Notes under the pieces: model-generated
The model's input: only the letters and a program-made list of their open reading frames with translations
Database searches by the model: none
Told to the model about the DNA's origin: nothing
Shown here: positions 57,963-64,000 of the stretch, in pieces
Position numbering within the stretch: the stretch's first letter is position 1
Layout of the letters: every line of letters begins with the position of its first letter
Assembly: GCF_001854325.1 (NCBI RefSeq)
Contig: NZ_CP017754.1
Location: 930,001-994,000, forward strand
From: Cupriavidus malaysiensis
GTDB taxonomy: Bacteria > Pseudomonadota > Gammaproteobacteria > Burkholderiales > Burkholderiaceae
Direction: 5' to 3'
DNA: 64,000 nt
Position numbers and translations under genes: made by a program

Positions 57963-58831
57963 GCGCCCGCCACGGAGACTGCTGCGGGCTCGGGTTCGCG
58001 CTGCACCAGCAGAAGGTGCACCTGGCGCGCGTCGGCGCGCAGCACCTCGAAGTGCATCGGCGGCAGCGTCACCACTTCGCCGCGGTGCGGCACATGGCCC
58101 AGGTGGGTGGTCAACAAGCCGCCCACGGTGTCGACGTCATCGTCCGAGAACTGCGTGCCGAAGGTCTCGTTGAACTGCTCGATCTCGGTCAGGCCATGCA
58201 CGCGCCAGCCACCGCCGGGCAGCGGCACGATATTGTCCTCGTCCTCGTCGAGGTCGTACTCGTCCTCGATGTCGCCCACGATCTGCTCGAGCACATCCTC
58301 GATGGTCACCAGGCCGGCGACGCCGCCGTACTCGTCGACCACCATGGCGATGTGGTTGCGGTTGATGCGGAAATCGCGCAGCAGGATGTTCAGCCGCTTG
58401 GACTCGGGGATGAACACCGCCGGGCGCAGCGCCTCGCGCAGGTCGAAGTGTTCGTCGGTGAAGTAGCGCAGCAGGTCTTTCGCCAGCAGGATGCCGATGA
58501 CATTGTCGCGGCTGCCCTCGTAGACCGGGAAGCGCGAGTGCGCGGTCTGCTGCATGAAGGGGATGAAGGCCTCCGGCGCGTCGGCGATGTTGACCATGTC
58601 GATCTGGGCGCGCGGCACCATGATGTCGCGCGCGGTCAACTCGGAAACCTGGAACACGCCCTCGATCATGGAGAGCGAGTCGGCGTCGATCAGGTTGCGC
58701 GCGTGCGCATCCTGAAGCACCTCCAGCAATTCGGAACGGGATTCAGGCTCGGGGGAGATGAAGTCCGAGAGGCGTTCGAGCAGGGATCTGGGACGATCTG
58801 CAGGCTTCGAACTGGGATAAGGGTCGTTCAT
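57959..58831 (-). CDS. corC: CorC/HlyC family protein (CBS domains)
   Basis: 290 residues, no membrane spans: two CBS domains (ARDIMVPRAQIDMV, then VDEYGGVAGLVTIEDVLEQ) followed by the CorC_HlyC domain. CorC-type proteins are tied to Mg2+/Co2+ efflux; homologues next to lnt are sometimes named YbeX. Part of the conserved miaB-phoH-ybeY-corC-lnt row. Confidence 0.95.
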   Translation of the reverse strand: MNDPYPSSKPADRPRSLLERLSDFISPEPESRSELLEVLQDAHARNLIDADSLSMIEGVFQVSELTARDIMVPRAQIDMVNIADAPEAFIPFMQQTAHSRFPVYEGSRDNVIGILLAKDLLRYFTDEHFDLREALRPAVFIPESKRLNILLRDFRINRNHIAMVVDEYGGVAGLVTIEDVLEQIVGDIEDEYDLDEDEDNIVPLPGGGWRVHGLTEIEQFNETFGTQFSDDDVDTVGGLLTTHLGHVPHRGEVVTLPPMHFEVLRADARQVHLLLVQREPEPAAVSVAGA

Positions 58832-58983
58832 GTCGCGACGAGCGCGTAGTGGATATCGCTTGAAGGATACACTAAAAGCCCGTGGCGCCAGATGTCAGCA
58901 TGTGTGCTTCAAGCGGCATGCCACGGTTGCCGTGCGGGAGGGGCCGCGCGCGAGGCGAGCGCCCCCCGCGCCGGCCGCCGGCC

Positions 58984-59730
58984 TCAGTCGCGGATGCTGC
59001 GGTAGGGGTCGGCGTAGCCGAGCGCCTGCAGCGTCTCGGTCTCGATGGCTTCCATTTCCTCCGCCTCGGCATCGTCCTCGTGTTCGTAGCCCTGGGCGTG
59101 CAGCACGCCGTGCACGATCAGGTGCGCATAGTGGGCTTCCAGAGGCTTGCCCTGCTCACGCGCCTCCGCTTCGACCACCGGGCAGCACAGCACGATGTCG
59201 GCCGTCACCGGGTCGTCCACGCTTTCGGCGTAGGCGAAGGTCAGCACATTGGTGGCGTAGTCCTTGCCGCGGTAGCTGCGGTTCAGCGCGCGGCCTTCTT
59301 CCTCACCGACGAAGCGCAGGGTCAGCGTGGCATCGGCATACAGGGCCGACTTGACCCAGGTCTCGATCCTGCGGCGCGGCGGCAGGCCGGCGCGCTTGCC
59401 GATGCCTTCGCCGGTCTGCACCTCGAGTTCCAGCGCCGGCGGCGAGGCAGGCGTGCCGGTGGTGGTGGTCTGGGGCGTGGCGGTGATGGCCACCGCCAGC
59501 GCGTCGTGGTTGTCCGGCCGTACCAGCAGGCCGGCCTGCTGGCGGGTGTCGGTGTGCTCGGCGACCAGCGCGACCACGCCGTCGGCGGCCTGCGACAGGT
59601 CGATGGTCAGGCTGCGGCCGTCGGGCAACTGCACGCGCAGTGCGTGGGCGGCACTCTTGCGGGCGCGGCCGTCGGCGTCGAACAGCGTCAGGGCCGGGGC
59701 GGCGGCAGGGGAAGGCGTGCGGGATTTCAA
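58984..59730 (-). CDS. ybeY: Endoribonuclease YbeY with N-terminal extension
   Basis: rRNA-maturation RNase. The zinc motif [11 protein letters not shown] (H-x3-H-x5-H) is at ~207-217. I start at a TTG (59730): AAGGA lies 8 bases before it and it follows the phoH stop by one base, while the next in-frame ATG (59808) is 76 bp inside phoH. That yields 248 residues against ~150-180 for typical YbeY; the extra ~95 N-terminal residues (Asp/Thr/Ala-rich, with [18 protein letters not shown]) are not in the catalytic domain. Start choice is the main uncertainty. Confidence 0.88.
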   Translation of the reverse strand: MKSRTPSPAAAPALTLFDADGRARKSAAHALRVQLPDGRSLTIDLSQAADGVVALVAEHTDTRQQAGLLVRPDNHDALAVAITATPQTTTTGTPASPPALELEVQTGEGIGKRAGLPPRRRIETWVKSALYADATLTLRFVGEEEGRALNRSYRGKDYATNVLTFAYAESVDDPVTADIVLCCPVVEAEAREQGKPLEAHYAHLIVHGVLHAQGYEHEDDAEAEEMEAIETETLQALGYADPYRSIRD

Positions 59731-59731
59731 G

Positions 59732-60733
59732 TCAGGCGTCCTTGTGCTGGGCGTGGAATTCGTCGTAGGCGTCGACGATGCGCGCCACCAGCGGGTGGCG
59801 CACCACATCGGCGCTGGAAAAGCGCGTCGAGGCGATGCCGCGCACGTCGCGCAGCACGTGCTGGGCTTCCACCAACCCGCTCTTCTGCCCGCGCGGCAGG
59901 TCGATCTGGGTGGTGTCGCCGGTGATCACCGCCTTGGAGCCGAAGCCGATGCGGGTGAGGAACATCTTCATCTGCTCGGGCGTGGTGTTCTGCGCCTCGT
60001 CGAGGATGATGAAGGAATGGTTCAGCGTGCGCCCGCGCATATAGGCCAGCGGTGCGATCTCGATCATCTGGCGCTCGAACATCTTCTGCGTGCGGTCGAA
60101 GCCGAGCAGGTCGTAGAGCGCGTCATAGAGCGGGCGCAGGTAGGGATCGACCTTCTGCGCCAGGTCGCCCGGCAGGAAACCGAGGCGCTCGCCGGCCTCC
60201 ACGGCCGGGCGCGTCAGCACGATGCGCTTGACCGAATCGCGTTCGAGCGCATCCACCGCGCACGCCACCGCCAGGTAGGTCTTGCCGGTGCCGGCCGGCC
60301 CGATGCCCATGGTCAGGTCGTGCGACAGGATATTGCGCAGGTAGTCGCGCTGCGCCGGCGTGCGCCCGTGCAGGCCCGCGCGGCGCGTGTGCAGCACCGG
60401 CGACTCGTCGGCCGGCGTGCCATCGGCGCTGTCGTCGCCTGCCTCGACCGGCAGGTAGGCGCCGTGCGCCCCCACCTGGCGCGTCTCGACCAGGCCGAGC
60501 TGGACGTCGTCGATCGACAGTGAGGTGCGTGCCTGGTTGTAGAAGCGCTCCAGCGCGGCGGCGGCCGCGCTGGCGTTGGCGCCGCGCACTGTCATGCGGT
60601 GGGCGCGGCGCTGGATGGTCACGTCGAGCGCCTGCTCGATCTGGCGCAGGTTCTCGTCCAGCGGCCCGCACAGGTTCTGCAGGCGGGTGTTGTCGTCCTT
60701 GGGGGCGACGAATTCGGCGGTGGGAATCTTCAT
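59732..60733 (-). CDS. phoH: PhoH family protein (PhoL/YbeZ)
   Basis: 333 residues. P-loop ATPase with Walker [13 protein letters not shown] and Walker [16 protein letters not shown]-terminal KH-like region (HRMTVRG). YbeZ interacts with YbeY and ribosomes in E. coli; their adjacency here agrees. The stop lies one base before the ybeY TTG. Confidence 0.95.
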   Translation of the reverse strand: MKIPTAEFVAPKDDNTRLQNLCGPLDENLRQIEQALDVTIQRRAHRMTVRGANASAAAAALERFYNQARTSLSIDDVQLGLVETRQVGAHGAYLPVEAGDDSADGTPADESPVLHTRRAGLHGRTPAQRDYLRNILSHDLTMGIGPAGTGKTYLAVACAVDALERDSVKRIVLTRPAVEAGERLGFLPGDLAQKVDPYLRPLYDALYDLLGFDRTQKMFERQMIEIAPLAYMRGRTLNHSFIILDEAQNTTPEQMKMFLTRIGFGSKAVITGDTTQIDLPRGQKSGLVEAQHVLRDVRGIASTRFSSADVVRHPLVARIVDAYDEFHAQHKDA

Positions 60734-60802
60734 CGTGGGCGGATCGCTCCGGCTGTCTTCTTCTGCGGTGTCTTGGTCTGGCGGTCCGGCTGGGCGCGCC
60801 GC

Positions 60803-62155
60803 TTACTGGCGCACCACCAGCTCGCCGCGCAGCGAGTGCGGGAAGGCCTCGGTGATGCTGACCTCCACCATCTGGCCGATCAGGCGCTCGCGGCTGGCCT
60901 GCGGCACGCCCGGCAGCGCGAAATTCACCACGCGGTTGTTCTCGGTGCGTCCGTGCAGCTCGGTCGGGTCCTTGCGCGCCGGGCCTTCCACCAGGATGCG
61001 CTGGACCGTGCCGACCATGCCCTGGCTGATGCGTTGCACGTTCTCCTCGATGGTGGCCTGCAGGTGTTGCAGGCGGCGCAGCTTGACCTCGTGCGGGGTG
61101 TCGTCGTGCAGGCTGGCCGCGGGCGTGCCGGGGCGCGGGCTGAAGATGAAGGAGAAAGAGGTGTCGTAGCCGATCTCCTCGATCATCGCCATCAGCTTGT
61201 CGAAGTCGGCCTCGGTCTCGCCGGGGAAGCCGACGATGAAGTCCGAGGACAGCGACAGGTTCGGCCGCAACGTGCGCAGCCGGCGGATGATGCTCTTGTA
61301 CTCCAGCACGCTGTAGCCGCGCTTCATCGCCATCAGCACGCGGTCGGAGGCGTGCTGCACCGGCAGGTGCAGGTGGTCGACCAGCTTGTCGCAGCGGCCG
61401 TACAGCTCGATCAGCCGCGAGGTGAATTCCTTCGGGTGGCTGGTGGTGTAGCGGATGCGCTCGATGCCCGGGATCTCGGCCACGTACTCGATCAGCAGCG
61501 CGAAGTCGGCGATCTCGCTGGTGCCGCCCATGGCGCCGCGGTAGGCGTTGACGTTCTGCCCCAGCAGCGTCACTTCGCGCACACCCTGCTCGGCCAGCCC
61601 GGCCACCTCGGCCAGCACGTCCTCGAAGGGGCGCGAGACCTCGTCGCCGCGCGTATAAGGCACCACGCAGTAGCTGCAGTACTTGGAGCAGCCTTCCATG
61701 ATCGAGACGAAGGCGCTGGGGCCTTCCACCCGCGCCGGCGGCAGGTGGTCGAACTTCTCGATCTCGGGGAAGGAGATGTCCACCTGCGAGCGGCCGGTCT
61801 CCTTGCGGCGCTCGATCAGCTCGGGCAGGCGGTGCAGCGTCTGCGGGCCGAACACGACATCGACATAGGGCGCGCGCGAGACGATGGCGGCGCCTTCCTG
61901 GCTGGCCACGCAGCCGCCCACGCCGATCACGAGGTCCGGCTTGGCCGCCTTCAGGGCCTTCATGCGGCCGAGTTCGGAGAACACCTTCTCCTGCGCCTTC
62001 TCACGCACCGAGCAGGTGTTGAACAGGATCACGTCGGCTTCCTCGACGCGGTCGGTGGCTTCCAGCCCTTCGCTGGCGCGGAGTACGTCGACCATCTTGT
62101 CGGAGTCGTACTCGTTCATCTGGCAGCCGTAGGTTTTGACGAAGACTTTCTTCAT
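60803..62155 (-). CDS. miaB: tRNA-2-methylthio-N6-dimethylallyladenosine synthase
   Basis: 450 residues from [21 protein letters not shown]-terminal UPF0004 domain with three cysteines for the second cluster, radical-SAM cysteines in [18 protein letters not shown]-terminal TRAM domain ([20 protein letters not shown]). Methylthiolates A37 of tRNAs. An upstream frame extension to 62239 is not conserved. Confidence 0.97.
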   Translation of the reverse strand: MKKVFVKTYGCQMNEYDSDKMVDVLRASEGLEATDRVEEADVILFNTCSVREKAQEKVFSELGRMKALKAAKPDLVIGVGGCVASQEGAAIVSRAPYVDVVFGPQTLHRLPELIERRKETGRSQVDISFPEIEKFDHLPPARVEGPSAFVSIMEGCSKYCSYCVVPYTRGDEVSRPFEDVLAEVAGLAEQGVREVTLLGQNVNAYRGAMGGTSEIADFALLIEYVAEIPGIERIRYTTSHPKEFTSRLIELYGRCDKLVDHLHLPVQHASDRVLMAMKRGYSVLEYKSIIRRLRTLRPNLSLSSDFIVGFPGETEADFDKLMAMIEEIGYDTSFSFIFSPRPGTPAASLHDDTPHEVKLRRLQHLQATIEENVQRISQGMVGTVQRILVEGPARKDPTELHGRTENNRVVNFALPGVPQASRERLIGQMVEVSITEAFPHSLRGELVVRQ

Positions 62156-62285
62156 GGTGCCGATCTCAGTGGTTGACCTGGGGGCATCAGGGGTTGCAAT
62201 GCACCGGCGGCCCGCATGGCGCGGGGCGTAGGCCGGCAATTCGTGGGCCTGCCCGGCGGCGCGTCGGCCGCGGCGGGGCCGGGGT

Positions 62286-62699
62286 TCAGTTCGCCTGCAG
62301 CAGGGCCTTGCGCTCCGGCTCGGTCAGCACCCAGGCGGTCAGCAGCTGGCCGTACAGATCGAGCTTGTAGCGCACCCGCAGCGTCTGGCCGGCCACCGCC
62401 GTCACGGTGAGCAGCTGGTTGTCGGGGCCGAACAGGCGCAGGCCCGGGGCGACGCCGACCGTCCTGCCGTCCAGCGCCGCGGTCTGCGGCCCGGTCGACG
62501 TGGGCGCGGCCAGCACCAGCTTGGCGGCGGCCGCATCGGCCGGGATCACCCGTGCCGGCTGGGCCCGGGCGGTCGACAGCGGCAGCAGGGCGCCGGCCAT
62601 CGGCAGCGCCAGCGCCAGCGGCGTCAGCAGGGTGGCCAGGCGAGGCAGGAGGCCGACATGGCGGCGGACGGGACAGTGCGCGGCACGGCCAGCGGGCAT
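62286..62699 (-). CDS. Exported hypothetical protein
   Basis: 137 residues. A basic start followed by a long hydrophobic stretch ([19 protein letters not shown]) and AXA site near STARAQ suggests Sec export. The mature part (~90 residues) is Ala/Leu/Val-rich with [20 protein letters not shown] and [19 protein letters not shown], which reads like a small beta domain. I recognise no family. Between miaB and the chloride channel, probably its own unit. Confidence 0.7.
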   Translation of the reverse strand: MPAGRAAHCPVRRHVGLLPRLATLLTPLALALPMAGALLPLSTARAQPARVIPADAAAAKLVLAAPTSTGPQTAALDGRTVGVAPGLRLFGPDNQLLTVTAVAGQTLRVRYKLDLYGQLLTAWVLTEPERKALLQAN

Positions 62700-62807
62700 G
62701 GGGTCTCCGGCGGGGCGACGGGTTGGCTCGGTTGCGGCCCGGCATCAGCGGGCAACCCGATATTGTACCCGCAGCGCCCTGTCGCCGCCGAGCGCCCGGC
62801 CGCCGGC

Positions 62808-64000
62808 TCAGAACATCGTGGAGGCTTCCTGCAGCACTCGGCGCTTGTAGACGATGCCCAGCAGCTCCCGGCTCTGCGCGTCCCGCACCAGGGGGATGCG
62901 GTTGAGCGCGTTGGCCGAGAACATGGCGAGTGCGTCGTGCAGCCGGGAGTCCGGTGTCAGGGTCGGGAAATCGCGCTCCATCAGGTCGGCGACGCTGGAC
63001 TGCGGCCCGTGCGCCAGCGCGCGGTGCAGGGCGTGGATCGAGACCGCGCCCAGCATCTCGCCGCCCGGGGTCACCACATAGAGATAGCGGGTGCCGGCCT
63101 CGGCGAACTTCGCATTGGCCTCGGCCAGGGTCGCCTCCGGCGCGATGGTGGTGTTGGTCGGATCGCACAGGCCGGCCAGCGTCATGTTGCGGGCGCGCTC
63201 GGCGGCGGCCGAGGCCTGGGCGCGCTCGGCGACCACGCTGTACAGCGACAGGGTCTGGCAGCGCGATGCCGTGTAGTAGGCGGCCACCGCGCCGATCATC
63301 GACGGCAGCAGCAGGGCCGGCGCCAGCGTCATCTCGAACACCATCAGCACCGACATCAAGGGCGCCTGGCTGGTGGCGGCCAGAAAGGCGCTCATGCCGA
63401 CCAGCGGCAGCGCCGGCGAGCCGCCGCCGACCAGTGGCGCCAGCATCTGCCCCAGCGCGGCGCCGATGAACAGGGAGGGCGTGAACACGCCGCCCACCGC
63501 GCCGGAACCGATGCTCAGCACGGTGGCCGCCAGCTTGGCGGCCAGCACCACCGCCACCGGCATGCTGAGGGGGTGCTCCTGCAGGATGGTCTGGATGGTG
63601 TAGTAACCGTTGCCGACCACCTCGGGCACCGCCAGCGCCAGCACGCCGACGCAGGCGCCGCCCAGCGCCAGGCGCGCCACCGGTCCACCCGGCAGGCGGC
63701 CGAAGATGCGCTTGGCGATGCCGGCCGCGCGCAGGAACAGCGCGCCGCTCACGCCGGCCAGCACGCCCATCAGCGCGGCGGCCAGCAGCAGCGGCGCGTG
63801 CAGGTCGGCCGTTACGTTCAGCCCGGGGTAGAGCGGCTCCAGCCCGCTGTGCCACTGGCTGACCATGGCGCCTGCCACGGAGGCGAGGAAGAGCGGCATC
63901 AGGCGTTGGACTGCAAGTGCCCCGAATACCACTTCCGCGACGAAGACGGCCGCCGACAGCGGCGTGTGGTAGACCGAGGCCAGGCCGGCTGCGGCACCGC
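62808..64000 (-). CDS. Chloride channel (ClC) family protein with CBS domains (5' end outside window)
   Basis: The minus-strand frame is open to the window end, so the N-terminal part is missing; about 397 residues are seen. ClC signature GSGAVGGVFTPSLFIGAALG (the GxFxP selectivity motif) sits mid-way, membrane spans precede it, and the C-terminal ~140 residues are two CBS domains (ANAKFAEAGTRYLYVVTPGG, HDALAMFSANALNRIPLVR). Channel versus antiporter cannot be told without the missing gating segments. Confidence 0.93.
   Translation of the reverse strand, partial: GAAAGLASVYHTPLSAAVFVAEVVFGALAVQRLMPLFLASVAGAMVSQWHSGLEPLYPGLNVTADLHAPLLLAAALMGVLAGVSGALFLRAAGIAKRIFGRLPGGPVARLALGGACVGVLALAVPEVVGNGYYTIQTILQEHPLSMPVAVVLAAKLAATVLSIGSGAVGGVFTPSLFIGAALGQMLAPLVGGGSPALPLVGMSAFLAATSQAPLMSVLMVFEMTLAPALLLPSMIGAVAAYYTASRCQTLSLYSVVAERAQASAAAERARNMTLAGLCDPTNTTIAPEATLAEANAKFAEAGTRYLYVVTPGGEMLGAVSIHALHRALAHGPQSSVADLMERDFPTLTPDSRLHDALAMFSANALNRIPLVRDAQSRELLGIVYKRRVLQEASTMF

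Overview
The window is 64 kb of high-GC chromosomal backbone from a betaproteobacterium, most probably a Burkholderiaceae genome of the Cupriavidus/Ralstonia type. The assignment rests on gene order: dusB-fis-purH-ruvCAB, lptD-surA-pdxA-rsmA, miaB-phoH-ybeY-corC-lnt followed by glyQ-x-glyS-gmhB-plsC, and gdhA next to gltIJKL. It also rests on strong GC bias in the third codon position and on protein-level resemblance. I see no mobile element, phage, CRISPR array, tRNA or rRNA operon.

Layout. 1-2.1 kb: the end of an NMT1/SsuABC-type ABC transporter. 2.3-8.8 kb: an Lrp-type and a LysR-type regulator, glutamate dehydrogenase, and a complete glutamate/aspartate ABC importer (gltIJKL) with a terminator hairpin between the binding-protein gene and the permease genes. 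8.8-14.2 kb: a class II glutamine amidotransferase, divergent from a tartrate dehydrogenase/glycerate kinase pair, then dihydroorotase and a DUF3025 protein. 14.2-21 kb: an M16 protease, RNase P RNA, an OsmC protein, a probable small RNA, rplM-rpsI, a bactofilin and erpA. 21-30.4 kb: a PhyH oxygenase with a divergent LysR regulator and a striking shared operator, then anmK, an M23 peptidase, tyrS-dtd, a PEBP protein, a histidine phosphatase, a queuosine-precursor transporter and a SYLF lipoprotein.

30.6-42.6 kb is almost entirely minus-strand. It holds two gene trains: amgK-azlC-azlD-murU-pepP-hyp-ubiH-like, and dusB-fis-purH-ruvC-ruvA-ruvB. 42.7-48.5 kb (plus strand) is the outer-membrane biogenesis operon lptD-surA-pdxA-rsmA. 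48.5-64 kb is minus-strand again: a chloride channel (cut by the window end), a small exported protein, miaB, phoH, ybeY, corC and lnt, then glyQ, an exported unknown, glyS, gmhB, plsC, a YgjP-like metalloprotease, gloA and an EamA transporter.

Functional links. gdhA and gltIJKL join glutamate uptake to its deamination. AnmK, AmgK and MurU supply three enzymes of the MurNAc-recycling shortcut. LptD, SurA, Lnt, PlsC, GmhB and CorC all serve the envelope. The items most worth a second look are noncoding: a putative double-hairpin small RNA with an anti-Shine-Dalgarno loop upstream of rplM, a three-arm 8-bp operator between the PhyH and LysR genes, and a 17-bp tandem duplication that copies the PhyH ribosome-binding site. 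Nothing in the window looks like a complete undescribed multi-gene system.
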